A DNA stretch of 64,000 bases from the NCBI RefSeq assembly GCF_021922925.1, contig NZ_CP040786.1, forward strand, positions 248,001-312,000, read 5' to 3'. The DNA comes from Clavibacter phaseoli (GTDB lineage: Bacteria > Actinomycetota > Actinomycetes > Actinomycetales > Microbacteriaceae). Below are positions 19,986 to 29,155 of this stretch, piece after piece (the stretch's first letter is position 1; each line of letters opens with the position of its first letter). The position numbers and the translations under genes are program-made. The notes beneath the pieces were generated by a model that ran no database searches, was not told the DNA's origin, and saw only the letters and a program-made list of their open reading frames with translations.

Positions 19986-20744
19986 CTAGACCGCGGCCTT
20001 CCGCGCGCTGATCACGCCGGTGTCGAAGCCGAGCAGGTGCAGGCCGCCGTGGAAGCGCGCGTGCTCGACCTTGACGCAGCGGTCCATCACGACCGTGAGC
20101 CCGCGGGCCTCCGCGTCCTCCGCCGCCTCCTGGTTCCAGATGCCGAGCTGCACCCAGATGACGGGCGCGCCGATCGCGACCACGTCGTCCACGACGGACG
20201 GGATGTCGCTGGCCTTCCGGAACACGTCGACGATGTCGGGCACCTCGGGCAGCGAGGCGAGGTCGGGGTACGCCTCCTGTCCGAGGATCTCGGTGGCGTT
20301 CGGGTTCACGAAGTACACGCGGTAGTCGCTCGACTGCTGGAGGTACGTGCCGACGAAGTAGCTGGAGCGGGCCGGGTTCGGCGAGGCGCCGACGATGGCG
20401 ACGCTCTTCGCGCGGCGGAGGATCGCCTGGCGCTCCTTGGCGGTCGGGCCCGTCCACGTGCGCTCGCTGCGCAGGAGCGTGGCGAGCGGGCTGGAGCGGG
20501 GGATCGCGCAGGTGAGGCCGTTCTGGAGCTGCGTGGTCTGGGTGCCGTCGGCATCCGGGTCGCCGACCGGCTCGGCGGGGGTCGCGGCGTCCGTGTCGGC
20601 GTCCTGCGCCTCGGCCGCGTCGCCGGCCGCGCGGTCGGCGGCCTCCTCGGCCGGGTCGAGCGGCGCGAGGTCGGCGGCGTCCGCCGCGGGGTGGGGTGTG
20701 GATCCCGTGCGCTCGGGCGGCCCGCCGCCGGTGTCGAAGCTCAC
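19986..20744 (-). CDS. CoA-binding (YccU-type) domain protein with acidic N-terminal extension
   Basis: A 252-residue protein. Residues 1-80 are a low-complexity, Ala/Asp/Glu/Pro-rich extension unusual for the family. Residues about 115-245 form a CoA-binding Rossmann domain: SVAIVGASPNPARSSY, YRVYFVNPNATEILGQ, DIVDVFRKASDIP, PVIWVQLGIWNQEAA and the terminal VVMDRCVKVEHARF. Such proteins bind CoA or acyl-CoA; the role is unknown. GTG 20744 overlaps the metY stop (GTGA), so the two are co-translated; the pairing recurs in actinobacteria to my knowledge and may link to sulfur metabolism, by inference. Confidence 0.85.
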   Translation of the reverse strand: MSFDTGGGPPERTGSTPHPAADAADLAPLDPAEEAADRAAGDAAEAQDADTDAATPAEPVGDPDADGTQTTQLQNGLTCAIPRSSPLATLLRSERTWTGPTAKERQAILRRAKSVAIVGASPNPARSSYFVGTYLQQSSDYRVYFVNPNATEILGQEAYPDLASLPEVPDIVDVFRKASDIPSVVDDVVAIGAPVIWVQLGIWNQEAAEDAEARGLTVVMDRCVKVEHARFHGGLHLLGFDTGVISARKAAV

Positions 20745-22036
20745 TTCGCTCCCTCCGTCGCGGCGGCCAGCGCCTGGTCCAGGTCGTGGATGATGTCGGC
20801 GACGTCCTCGATGCCGACGCTGATGCGGACGATGCCGGGCAGCACGCCCGCGTCGACCAGCTGCGACTCGCTCAGCTGCGCGTGGGTCGTGGAGGCGGGG
20901 TGGATGACGAGCGTCTTGGCGTCGCCGATGTTGGCGAGGTGGCTCGCGAGCTCGACCGACTCGATGAAGCGCTGGCCGACCGCGCGGCCGCCCGCGACCT
21001 CGAACGTGAACACGGATCCGGGTCCCGTCGGCAGGTACTTGCGCGCCCGCTCGTGGTGCGGGTGCGCGGGGAGGCCGGCCCAGTTGACGGCGGTGATGCG
21101 CGGATCCTGGTCCAGCCACTCGGCGACGGCCCGCGCGTTGTCGATGTGCGCCTGCATCCGGTACGGGAGCGTCTCGACGCCCTGCGCGAGCAGGAACGCG
21201 GAGTGCGGCGCGAGCGACGGCCCGATGTCGCGGAGCTGCTCGGCGCGGAGGCGGGTGAGGAACGCGTACTCGCCGAAGTTGCCGGTCCAGTTGAGGCCGC
21301 CGTAGCTCGGCACGGGCTGGTCCAGCAGCGGGAACCGGGCGCTCTCCCAGTCGAAGAGGCCCGACTCGACGACCACGCCGCCGAGCGTCGTGCCGTGCCC
21401 GCCGAGGAACTTGGTGGCCGAGTGGATCACGATGTCGGCGCCCCACTCGATGGGCCGGTTGAGGTACGGGGTGGCGATGGTGGAGTCGATGACGAGCGGG
21501 ACGCCCGCGGCGTGCGCCACGGCGGCGAGGCCCTCGATGTCGGCGATCTCGCCCGACGGGTTCGCGACGGTCTCCGCGAAGACGAGCTTGGTGTGGTCGG
21601 TGATGGCGGCGGCGTAGTCGGCCGGGTCGCTCGACTGCACGAAGGTGGTCTCGACGCCGAAGCGGCGGAGGGTGACGTCGAGCTGGGTGATGGATCCGCC
21701 GTAGAGGTTCGCCGAGGCGACGATGTGGTCGCCGGCGCCCGCGAGCGAGGCGAAGGTGATGTACTGCGCGCTCAGCCCGCTCGCCGTCGCGACCGCGCCG
21801 AGGCCGCCCTCGAGGCTCGCGACGCGCTCCTCGAACGACGCGACCGTGGGGTTCGACAGGCGCGAGTAGACGTTGCCGTACTTCTGCAGCGCGAAGCGCG
21901 CGGCGGCGTCGGCGGTGTCGTCGAAGACGAACGCGCTCGACTGGTAGATGGGGAGGGCGCGCGCGCCCGTGGTGGCGTCGGGGATGTTGCCCGCGTGGAT
22001 CGCCCTCGTCTTGAACCCGTACTCGCGATCGACCAT
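20741..22036 (-). CDS. metY: O-acetylhomoserine aminocarboxypropyltransferase (sulfhydrylase)
   Basis: A 431-residue PLP-dependent Cys/Met-metabolism enzyme that makes homocysteine from O-acetyl-L-homoserine and sulfide. FKTRAIHAGNIPDATTGA at the N-terminus and YSRLSNPTVASFEERVASLEG are typical of MetY rather than MetB; the PLP lysine lies in HSATKFLGGHGTT; GSVFTFEVAGG and HPASTTHAQL are further signatures. ATG 22036 is preferred to the in-frame GTG 22045 because TAGCGT sits 7 bases before it, leaving the GTG inside the promoter spacing. Confidence 0.92.
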   Translation of the reverse strand: MVDREYGFKTRAIHAGNIPDATTGARALPIYQSSAFVFDDTADAAARFALQKYGNVYSRLSNPTVASFEERVASLEGGLGAVATASGLSAQYITFASLAGAGDHIVASANLYGGSITQLDVTLRRFGVETTFVQSSDPADYAAAITDHTKLVFAETVANPSGEIADIEGLAAVAHAAGVPLVIDSTIATPYLNRPIEWGADIVIHSATKFLGGHGTTLGGVVVESGLFDWESARFPLLDQPVPSYGGLNWTGNFGEYAFLTRLRAEQLRDIGPSLAPHSAFLLAQGVETLPYRMQAHIDNARAVAEWLDQDPRITAVNWAGLPAHPHHERARKYLPTGPGSVFTFEVAGGRAVGQRFIESVELASHLANIGDAKTLVIHPASTTHAQLSESQLVDAGVLPGIVRISVGIEDVADIIHDLDQALAAATEGAK

Positions 22037-22043
22037 GGTCCTC

Positions 22044-22049
22044 ACGCTA
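22044..22049 (-). promoter_or_regulatory. -10 hexamer of a leaderless promoter (metY)
   Basis: Minus-strand TAGCGT lies 7 bases before ATG 22036; it decides the start codon choice. Confidence 0.55.
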
Positions 22050-22161
22050 ACCCGTGCTCCCGGGGCGTCCGGCGCGCGGGCGTAACAGGAGGTCTCGTGC
22101 GCGGGGATCGTGGTCCTCTCGCGGGCCCGTCTGCGATGGCTCGTGGCGCTCCGGGGCGCCC

Positions 22162-22167
22162 TAGGGT
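22162..22167 (+). promoter_or_regulatory. -10 hexamer of a leaderless promoter
   Basis: TAGGGT is followed by 6 bases and GTG 22174. Confidence 0.5.
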
Positions 22168-22173
22168 GGCCGG

Positions 22174-22605
22174 GTGACCGACGCGCTCGACGACCTGCTC
22201 TCCGCGGATCCGCAGCGCATCTGGCAGGCGTCGTGGGAGGTCATCCGCACGCGCGACACCGCGCTGCTCGAGGACCTCCGGACCGCGCTCGCGGAGATCC
22301 AGCGGGCGACGGCGGACGTCGAGCTCGGCGGGATGATCCGGCCGAACCGCGACGCCCTCGACCACGCCCTCGGCAAGGTGCGCGACTACCGCAGCTGGCG
22401 CTGCTGGTGCGACGACTACCCGAGGCTCCTCGCCTTCGACCCGGCCCGGGAGGAGGAGCGCGGGCACGCGACGGTCCTCCGTCGCGACCTCTCCGGGTGG
22501 CCGGTGACCTACGAGTGCGCGTGCGCCGTGTGCGGCCGGCGCTTCCGCGTCGAGGAGGGCGAGCACCACGCGCTCTGGTGGAGGTGGACCGCGCTGAGGC
22601 GGTGA
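22174..22605 (+). CDS. Hypothetical protein with C-terminal CxC/CxxC motif
   Basis: A 143-residue acidic cytoplasmic protein not recognised. The first half is helical (TDALDDLLSADPQRIWQASW, LEDLRTALAEIQ); the second half has CWCDDYPRLLAF and then YECACAVCGRRFRV, a possible metal-binding cluster of the type Cys-x-Cys-x-x-Cys. GTG 22174 follows a TAGGGT hexamer. No operon partner; it lies between metY (divergent) and the YeiH gene (convergent). Confidence 0.6.
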   Translation: MTDALDDLLSADPQRIWQASWEVIRTRDTALLEDLRTALAEIQRATADVELGGMIRPNRDALDHALGKVRDYRSWRCWCDDYPRLLAFDPAREEERGHATVLRRDLSGWPVTYECACAVCGRRFRVEEGEHHALWWRWTALRR

Positions 22606-22627
22606 GGCGGGGATCGCCGAACGCCGT

Positions 22628-23632
22628 TCAGGACAGGCGCACGGCGGCGAGCGCCAGGGCGGCGATGAGCGCCCAGGAGAGGAGGCCGGCGGCGAGCGCG
22701 GATCCGCCCTGGCCGACGAGCTCGCGGAGGCGCACCGCGGATCCGAGCGCCACGAGCGCGATCGCCAGCAGCGCGGTCTGCACGACCTGGGCCGCGTCGA
22801 GCACGCCGACCGGGAGCGGCACGAAGGTGCGGATCAGCACGGCCGCGAGGAAGCCGATGACGAACAGCGGCACGATCGGCGGACGCGCGGCGCCCTCGAC
22901 GCGGCCCTCGCGGCGGCGCATCACGACGCCCGCGACGGCGACGACGGGCGCGAGCAGCAGCACGCGGGTCAGCTTCACGGCGATCGCGACGGTGAGGGCG
23001 GCGGATCCCGCGATCTGGGCGGTCGCGACGACCTGCCCCACGTCGTGCACGCCCGCGCCGACCCAGTGGCCGAAGGCGACGTCGTCGAGGCCGAGCGGGC
23101 CCGCGAGCGGCGGCAGCACGGCGATCGCGAGCGTGCCGCAGAGCGTGACGAGCGCGACGGGCGCGCCCTGGTCGGCGGGCTTCGCGCGCGTGACGCCGGC
23201 CATCGCGCCGATCGCGCTCGCGCCGCAGATCGAGAACCCGGTGGCGAGCAGGAGCGGCTGCTGTCCCGGCATGCGGAGCGCGCGGGCGATCGCGTAGGTG
23301 CCGGCGAACGCGAGGACCACGACCGCGACCACGAGCAGCACGGCGCGCCAGCCGAGGCCGACGATGTCGGAGAGGCCGAGCTGGAGGCCGAGGAGCACCA
23401 CGCCGATCCGCATCAGCCGCTTCGACGCGAGCGTGAGGCCGGGCTTCAGCGGGCCGGTGAGCGCGGGCCGGGCGGCGGGGATCTGCGCGGCGACGATGCC
23501 GAGGGCGACCGCGACCGTGAGCAGCGGGATCGCCGGGACGAGCGCGTGCACGGCCCACGCCACGAGCGCGGCCGCTGCCGCGGCGCCGAGGCCGGGGAGC
23601 GCGGGGTGGAGACGCGTGGCGGTGGCGGGCAT
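22628..23632 (-). CDS. YeiH family putative sulfate exporter
   Basis: A 334-residue polytopic membrane protein with about ten helices of the UPF0324/Cons_hypoth698 family. The signatures are KPGLTLASKRLMRIGVVLLG, FSICGASAIGAMAGV, HWVGAGVHDVGQVVATAQI and VPLFVIGFLAAVLIRT. Members have been proposed to export sulfate or related anions produced from sulfur compounds; evidence is thin. ATG 23632 shares a base with the upstream mannosyltransferase stop (TGATG), an unexpected partner. Sequence upstream in this frame is antisense-derived and not part of the protein. Confidence 0.87.
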   Translation of the reverse strand: MPATATRLHPALPGLGAAAAAALVAWAVHALVPAIPLLTVAVALGIVAAQIPAARPALTGPLKPGLTLASKRLMRIGVVLLGLQLGLSDIVGLGWRAVLLVVAVVVLAFAGTYAIARALRMPGQQPLLLATGFSICGASAIGAMAGVTRAKPADQGAPVALVTLCGTLAIAVLPPLAGPLGLDDVAFGHWVGAGVHDVGQVVATAQIAGSAALTVAIAVKLTRVLLLAPVVAVAGVVMRRREGRVEGAARPPIVPLFVIGFLAAVLIRTFVPLPVGVLDAAQVVQTALLAIALVALGSAVRLRELVGQGGSALAAGLLSWALIAALALAAVRLS

Positions 23633-25371
23633 CAGATCCAGCCCGACGGGATCCACGCGTGCAGCCGCCAGAACCACGTGGGCACGAGCTGCCCGGTCCA
23701 GAGCGGGTAGAAGAACGCGCTGACGAGCGCGCACACGACGAGGACGACGCCCACGATCACGATGCCGCGCGTGCGGCGGAAGCGCGCATCCCCGCGGTCG
23801 CCCAGGATCATGCCGAGCACCATCGCGAGGCACAGGATCAGGTACGGCTCGAAGGCGATCGAGTAGAACTGGAAGACCGTGCGGTTCACGTAGAGCAGCC
23901 ACGGCAGGTATCCGACGACCATGCCCATGAGCACGAGGCCCACGCGCCACTCGCGGCGGGCGGCGAGCCGGTACACGAGGTAGAGCATCGCGGCGACGGA
24001 CAGCCACCAGATGATGGGGTTCGCGATCGAGGTGATGGACGCCGAGCACGCGTCGATCGTGCAGCCCGACTCCCCGTAGCCGTAGCCCTCGTAGTAGAAC
24101 TGCGTCGGCCGGTAGAGCAGCAGCCAGAGCCGCGGATCCGCCCGGTACGGGTGCGTCACGTCGAGCCCCACGTTGAACGCGTACTGCTGCGCGAGGTAGT
24201 GCCAGAGGCTCTGCAGCGGCAGGGGCACCCACGCGAGAGAGCCCTGCCAGGCGTTCGCGCCCTCGGCCGCCCAGTTGCGGAAGTACCCGTTCGAGGTGGC
24301 GAACCAGCCCGCGTAGGAGGCGAGGAACGCGGCGATCGCGGGCGGGACGAGGAGGAGGAACGAGACGGGACCCTGGACCGCGGCGCCCGCCGTGAACCAC
24401 GCGGCGAGCCCGTGCCGGCGGCGCAGCAGCATGTCGGTGAGCACCACGTAGAGGCCGAAGCCGGCGAGGAAGAAGATGCCGGACCACTTGACGGACGAGG
24501 TCGCGCCGAACGCGAGGCCGGCCGCGATCAGCCACGGACGCCACAGCACGACCGGGCCGAACTCCATCGGGCGCGCGTCGTCGGGACGGGCGGCGCGGCG
24601 GCGCGCGAGCAGCGCCGTGAACCGGCGCTCGTGCCAGGTGCGGTCGAGGAGGATCGCGCCGAAGCCGAGCAGGCCGAAGAACATGACGTGGGTGTCGAGC
24701 AGCGCGATGCGGCTCATCACGATGGCGTGGCCGTCGATCGCGAAAAGGAAGCCGGCGATCGTCGCGACGACCGCGGAGCCCGTGAGCCGGCGGGCGATGA
24801 GCATGAGGAGGAGGACGGCGAGCGTGCCGACGACGGCCGTCGCGATGCGCCAGCCCACGGGATCCGCCGCGCCGAAGACCGCGAGCCCGAGCGCGATGAT
24901 CCACTTGCCGAGCGGCGGGTGCGCCACGAACGCGGGCGCCTGCAGGTAGCCGTCGGTCTGCCCGGCGATGAAGTCGGGGTTCGGATCCGTGGGCCACGAG
25001 CCCTCGTAGCCGAGGTGGAGGAGGGTCCACGCGTCCTTCACGTAGAAGGTCTCGTCGAACACGAGCGTGGCGGGGTGGCCGAGGCTCTGGATCCGGAGGA
25101 CCGCGGCGAGCAGCGTGATGGCGATGGGTCCGCCCCAGTGCCAGGCGCGGCGGCGGGCGGGGGTCGAGACGAGGCGCGCCCAGAGGTCGTCGAGGCGGGA
25201 TCCGCGGGCGGTGACGGCGCGCTCGTCGGCGCGCTGGGATGCCCGGGTCGGCGTCGCGTCGTCAGCGTGGGCGGGCTCGCGGGCGGTGTCCGCGGCGACC
25301 GGAGCGGCCGTGCCGTCCGCCGCCGTGCCGTCGTCCCCGTGCTCGGCGGGGCGGTAGGGCGAGTCGGGCAC
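23632..25371 (-). CDS. pmt: Dolichyl-phosphate-mannose-protein mannosyltransferase
   Basis: A 579-residue GT39 (GT-C fold) membrane enzyme that transfers mannose from polyprenyl-phosphate-mannose to Ser/Thr of secreted proteins. A cytoplasmic Ala/Thr-rich tail of about 75 residues is followed by the first helix and FDETFYVKDAW, containing the Asp-Glu catalytic pair, then AHPPLGKWIIALG and FAIDGHAIVMSR. About ten further helices alternate with large extracytoplasmic loops. The start is GTG 25371; no better start is seen. In many Actinobacteria pmt is divergent from rsmI; here about 5 kb (25.4-30.4 kb) separates them. Confidence 0.92.
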   Translation of the reverse strand: MPDSPYRPAEHGDDGTAADGTAAPVAADTAREPAHADDATPTRASQRADERAVTARGSRLDDLWARLVSTPARRRAWHWGGPIAITLLAAVLRIQSLGHPATLVFDETFYVKDAWTLLHLGYEGSWPTDPNPDFIAGQTDGYLQAPAFVAHPPLGKWIIALGLAVFGAADPVGWRIATAVVGTLAVLLLMLIARRLTGSAVVATIAGFLFAIDGHAIVMSRIALLDTHVMFFGLLGFGAILLDRTWHERRFTALLARRRAARPDDARPMEFGPVVLWRPWLIAAGLAFGATSSVKWSGIFFLAGFGLYVVLTDMLLRRRHGLAAWFTAGAAVQGPVSFLLLVPPAIAAFLASYAGWFATSNGYFRNWAAEGANAWQGSLAWVPLPLQSLWHYLAQQYAFNVGLDVTHPYRADPRLWLLLYRPTQFYYEGYGYGESGCTIDACSASITSIANPIIWWLSVAAMLYLVYRLAARREWRVGLVLMGMVVGYLPWLLYVNRTVFQFYSIAFEPYLILCLAMVLGMILGDRGDARFRRTRGIVIVGVVLVVCALVSAFFYPLWTGQLVPTWFWRLHAWIPSGWI

Positions 25372-25596
25372 GGCTCATCATCGCATGCAGGTGCGCGGGC
25401 GCCCGGGTCGCGGACCCTCCGCGGCTCCGGCTGCGCGTCGGGACCCCGTGAGGTTCCCGGCGGGAGCCGTAGGGGTGTCGTGAGCGCGCTCGCGGGCGGG
25501 ATCCGCGCGGAGGTGGACTGGGCGCATGCCCTTCCCGTGCCACGTGCCTCCCGTCCCCGTCCGTCCCGTCCCCGCCCGCCCGACGGGGGTGCGGCG

Positions 25597-26121
25597 ATGA
25601 GCGTGCTCGCGGCGGTCGCGCCGCCGCGCTCGGATGCGTCCGCCGTGCTCGACGACGTCGTGGTGGCCGGGGTCTCGATGCGGCGGCTCGTGGAGGTGTG
25701 CGGGACCCCGTGCGTGCACTCGGGCGAGGCCATGGGGATCCGCGGCGACGAGGACGGCTGCGGCGCGCTCGTCGTCGTCGCGGTGACGGCCGTCCTCGCG
25801 GGAGCCGGAGGGGAGCGCGTCGTGTGCGTCGACGGGCACCTCGACGGCGTGGACGCGCGCTGGGGGGAGGCGCGCGTCCTCGGCCGGGGATCCGGCCGGT
25901 CCTCGGTCGTCCGGATCGTGGCCGGGGCGCCGACGTCCGGGACGGCCGCGGTCGCGCTGCCCGCCGACCTGGCGGTGGGCGACCTCGTCGTCGTGCCGTG
26001 CGGGGGATCGCCCGCCCTGCACGACGTGCGGCTCGGCGGCCGTCCCGTCGGCACCGGGCGCGTGGGCGGGCGCGGCGCGGGGGAGCGCCGCGTGCCGCCG
26101 CGTCGTCGGCGGAGGCACTGA
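25597..26121 (+). CDS. LysA-like remnant or mini-protein lacking the PLP barrel
   Basis: 174 residues. The N-terminus VVVAGVSMRRLVEVCGTPCV resembles the first strand and helix of diaminopimelate decarboxylase (LysA). From about residue 55 onward the sequence resembles the LysA C-terminal beta-barrel: RVVCVDGHLDG, ARVLGRGSG, LPADLAVGDLVVVPCGG. The roughly 280-residue PLP-binding TIM barrel between these two parts is absent, including the lysine, HIGSQ and EPGR motifs, so decarboxylase activity is not possible. It could be an internally deleted pseudogene or a domain-only protein. The next gene begins one base after its stop. Coding status is uncertain; an earlier start is possible. Confidence 0.5.
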   Translation: MSVLAAVAPPRSDASAVLDDVVVAGVSMRRLVEVCGTPCVHSGEAMGIRGDEDGCGALVVVAVTAVLAGAGGERVVCVDGHLDGVDARWGEARVLGRGSGRSSVVRIVAGAPTSGTAAVALPADLAVGDLVVVPCGGSPALHDVRLGGRPVGTGRVGGRGAGERRVPPRRRRRH

Positions 26122-26122
26122 G

Positions 26123-26659
26123 GTGCGCGCGCCGCTCCTCGACCCGTCCGCCGGCGGCAGCCGGGCGCGGACGCCGCGCATCGCGTTCGCGGGCGACGCC
26201 CTCCCGGCGCTCGCCGACCTCCGCGCCGCGCTCGACGGCCGGGGCGAGGAGGATCCGCGTCCCGTGCGCGCGCTCGTCGTGGGCGTCGACGCGCAGGCCG
26301 GCGGGATCCGCGGGGTGCACGCCGCCGCCCGGTGCCTCCGCGCCGTGCGCGTGCCGGACCACCTGCCGCAGCTGCGGCACCTGGTGGTCGTGGTCGGCGG
26401 GCGGATCGGCGCGATCCGGCCGGATCTCCGCGCGCTCGACGCGTGGGTGGTGCGCACGCACGCGGGGCTCGAGCGCACGCGCGGCGCGGACGTCGCCGTG
26501 ACGGGGATCCTCGCGTCCGGCTGCGTGACGCCGCGGCTCCTCACGAACCGCGTCGTCGACCTCGTGCGGCACCCGATCGCCGCGCCGCGGATCGCCGTGG
26601 AGTGGGCGGACATCCGCGACCGGCGGATCCGCGACGTCGCCCTCGAGGCGTGGTGCTGA
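26123..26659 (+). CDS. Hypothetical protein coupled to the LysA-like gene
   Basis: 178 residues, Arg/Ala-rich, not recognised. It contains RIAFAGDALPALADLRAALD, HLPQLRHLVVVVGGRIGAI, a VVRTHAGLERTRG segment and RVVDLVRHPIAAPRIAVEW. RIAFAGDALPALADLRAAL is faintly like a strand/helix unit of the missing LysA barrel (RITLHGNNKSVSELTAAV in mycobacterial LysA), but the match is weak. GTG 26123 follows the preceding TGA by a single base, implying one transcript. Base composition matches the neighbours. Confidence 0.45.
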   Translation: MRAPLLDPSAGGSRARTPRIAFAGDALPALADLRAALDGRGEEDPRPVRALVVGVDAQAGGIRGVHAAARCLRAVRVPDHLPQLRHLVVVVGGRIGAIRPDLRALDAWVVRTHAGLERTRGADVAVTGILASGCVTPRLLTNRVVDLVRHPIAAPRIAVEWADIRDRRIRDVALEAWC

Positions 26660-26693
26660 TCCGCCGGTCGGCGATCGCGCGGCCCGGAGGCGG

Positions 26694-26709
26694 GGAGGCC
26701 TAGGCCTCC
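26694..26709. terminator. Perfect 16-bp palindrome at convergent gene ends
   Basis: GGAGGCCTAGGCCTCC spans the TAG of the GH13 gene (minus, 26700-26702) and lies 34 bases after the plus-strand stop at 26659. A hairpin from it could end transcription in both directions; it also encodes the Glu-Ala tail, so it may be coincidental. Confidence 0.35.
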
Positions 26710-28946
26710 TCGGCCTCCTGCTCCTCGTCGAGCATGAGGAACAGGCCCGCGTAGGGCTCGAGCTGAACCGGGAAGCTGGACAGGTCGTCGACCGTGCCGA
26801 CCTCCTCGCCCGTGGTCGCGTCGCGCACGACGCGGCGGCTCGGCAGGTGCTCCGAGCGGACCGTCGCGAGGATCGGCTCGCCCGTGAAGTTGAGCACCGT
26901 GAGCTGCAGGCGCGCGTCGGCCTCCAGGTCGCCGTTGTCGAGGCGGTGCACCATGACGAGCATGCCGGGGTGACCGACGTCCGGGACGTCGAGCTGCGTG
27001 CCGAGCGCGACGTCGAAGCGCTCGCGCACCTCGAGCACGCTGCGGAGCCCCGACGCGAACGACGACGGGTCGCCGATCTGCGCGGGGAGCGATCCGTACA
27101 GCGAGCGGCCGCGCGGCATGCCGGATCCGGACCCGGTCGCCTCGGGCGCCGCGTCCAGCAGGTCGTGCCCGCCGCGGTGCACCCAGCGGGTGTCGCCGCC
27201 CTCGATGAGGTCGGCCACCTGCGACGCCTGCAGCGGCAGCACGCCGAGGAGGTCCCACGCGGAGAGCGCGAAGACGCCCGGCTGCCACGCGTTGAACTTC
27301 GCGAGCAGGAGGTGCGCGGCGCGGATCCCGTCGACGTCGCCCTCGCCGATCGCGTCGAGGGTCGTGAAGCCCTGCGCGGCCGCGATGACGGACGCCGTGG
27401 TGCAGGCGATGCCGTTCGTCGTGAACACGTGGTTGTAGTCGGCGCTGTCGCCCGTGAGCTCCTCGAGGAGGTCGCCGCGGATCGTCTCCGCGAGGTCGGC
27501 GCCCGTCATCTCGTCGCCGCGGAACGGGAACACGTCGGCGCAGTGCTCGGTCGCCCAGTGCACGAGCTCGTAGGTGAGCTCGTCGTGGTTCTGCAGCGCG
27601 TGCACGAGGGTGACGGGCTCGACGCCGACCTCGAGCGAGGTGCGGAGCGTGAGGCGCAGGAACTCGGTGTCGCCGGTCGCGAGCGCGTGCTGGTACGCGG
27701 GCCGGTTGATGAAGTCGTAGGAGAGGTCGGCGCCGACGCGGCCGGTGTCGCGGATGTCCTCCATCGTGAGGTTCAGCTCCTGGAAGGAGAACCCGCCGAC
27801 CTTGCGCACCATGCTCGCGATGAGGTGGTTCGCCGCCTCCGAGAGCGGGTGGCCCTCGGACCAGGCCGGGCCCTCGACGCTCTTCTCCACGCCGAGGAAG
27901 CCGTTCGCGTCGAGCCGCAGCGCGCTCGCGCCGAGGTCGCCGAGCGAGTGCAGCGCGTCGCCGATGACCATGCGCATGCCCGCGAACGTGGGGTCGAGCC
28001 AGTTGATGGAGGGCTGGCCCTGCTTGAAGTAGTGCAGGTACACCCAGCGGCGGGTGCGGCCGTCGACGCCGAGCACGGGCGCGGTGGCGCTCCAGTTGGT
28101 CTCCTTGACGCCGGGCGCGTAGAAGATCACCCGCTGCAGGCGGCCGATGATGTAGCCCTGGTCGGCGAGCGCCTGCTCGGCGGCCACGTCGAGGTTGACG
28201 GCGTCGCGGCCCGGCAGCACGTCGGGCAGCAGTCCCCAGTCCTCCTCGGGGATCTCGACCATGTGGTAGATCCCGGGGAAGTCCTTGTAGCCCATCTCCG
28301 CGAGGCGGAAGTCGGCGCCCTTGCCGGTGTGCCCGGGCACGATGTCGTCGATGACGCTGCCGCCGTGCTGGTCGGCTACCTCGGTGAGGCGGCGGAACTC
28401 GTCCTCCGTGCCGAACGCGGCGTCGATCTGGGTGCTGATGCGGTCGAAGTGGCCGTCGACGCTCGCGGTCTGCGACCACTCGGTGATGCCGCCCGCGAGC
28501 TTCACGGGCCCGGTGTGCACGGCCTCGATGCCGATGGACTGGAAGATCTCCCACAGCTGCGGGTCGCCGAGCGCGCCGAGGTACGACTCGCCGGGCTTCG
28601 TGATGAGCGAGATCGGGTACGCCGTGAACCACACGGACGCGGTGTCGATGGCGCGGCGCGCGTCCGGCCGGGCGTAGGGGTTCGACCACATGCTGGGCGA
28701 TCCCGAGAGGCCGCGGCTCAGCACGTCGGCGTCGCCGAGCATCGACTGGCGGCGGAGCCACTCGACGTAGGAGGGGTTCGACGCGTCCGCGGCGCGCGGG
28801 TCGTTCGACGAGCGGCGGATCCCGCTGGCGCGCAGCTGCGGACGGGCACGGAGGCGGGCGGGGCGCGCCGGGAAGCGGTCCTCGTCGTACGTGATCTCCG
28901 TGGGCTCCGGCTCGGGGATCGCGTTCGTCTCGATGGCGTCGTCCAC
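26700..28946 (-). CDS. Divergent GH13 enzyme (trehalose synthase-like)
   Basis: 748 residues, cytoplasmic, alpha-amylase superfamily. The catalytic triad is present: nucleophile D336 in ALRLDANGF, acid/base E380 in FSFQELNLT and D445 in [10 protein letters not shown]. Region I is altered to DIVPGH (191-196) where most GH13 enzymes have D-x-x-x-N-H. The C-terminal part (about 640-748) is a beta-domain typical of GH13. The NHDEL motif, length and cytoplasmic location resemble trehalose synthase or maltose glucosyltransferase types, but the usual TreS N-terminus is replaced by an acidic and Arg-rich extension of about 100 residues. GTG 28946 follows GAGGAGCACCA. Reaction not certain. Confidence 0.78.
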   Translation of the reverse strand: MDDAIETNAIPEPEPTEITYDEDRFPARPARLRARPQLRASGIRRSSNDPRAADASNPSYVEWLRRQSMLGDADVLSRGLSGSPSMWSNPYARPDARRAIDTASVWFTAYPISLITKPGESYLGALGDPQLWEIFQSIGIEAVHTGPVKLAGGITEWSQTASVDGHFDRISTQIDAAFGTEDEFRRLTEVADQHGGSVIDDIVPGHTGKGADFRLAEMGYKDFPGIYHMVEIPEEDWGLLPDVLPGRDAVNLDVAAEQALADQGYIIGRLQRVIFYAPGVKETNWSATAPVLGVDGRTRRWVYLHYFKQGQPSINWLDPTFAGMRMVIGDALHSLGDLGASALRLDANGFLGVEKSVEGPAWSEGHPLSEAANHLIASMVRKVGGFSFQELNLTMEDIRDTGRVGADLSYDFINRPAYQHALATGDTEFLRLTLRTSLEVGVEPVTLVHALQNHDELTYELVHWATEHCADVFPFRGDEMTGADLAETIRGDLLEELTGDSADYNHVFTTNGIACTTASVIAAAQGFTTLDAIGEGDVDGIRAAHLLLAKFNAWQPGVFALSAWDLLGVLPLQASQVADLIEGGDTRWVHRGGHDLLDAAPEATGSGSGMPRGRSLYGSLPAQIGDPSSFASGLRSVLEVRERFDVALGTQLDVPDVGHPGMLVMVHRLDNGDLEADARLQLTVLNFTGEPILATVRSEHLPSRRVVRDATTGEEVGTVDDLSSFPVQLEPYAGLFLMLDEEQEAEEA

Positions 28947-29143
28947 TGGTGCTCCTCGGGGGTGGTGGTGCGTCGTGCCCGATCCGGGCGCCGTCGGCCC
29001 GCGGGGCCGCTGTGACGAGCGTACGCAGGATGCGGGGGCGGCGTGCGGGGTCGCCCGTCGTTCGGCATCGTCTCGGTCGGCGCGCGCGGCGGGGCGCGCG
29101 GGGGCGTGACGGGGCGGTCGCGGTCCGGTCACGGGTGCCCGCG

Positions 29144-29149
29144 TACGGT
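29144..29149 (+). promoter_or_regulatory. -10 hexamer of a leaderless promoter
   Basis: TACGGT is followed by 6 bases and ATG 29156. Confidence 0.55.
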
Positions 29150-29155
29150 CCGTGC

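Noticed and set aside
22628..25030. An 800-codon frame through the YeiH and mannosyltransferase genes
   Set aside because: Only the part from 23632 down encodes YeiH. The upstream part is an out-of-frame reading of the mannosyltransferase gene.
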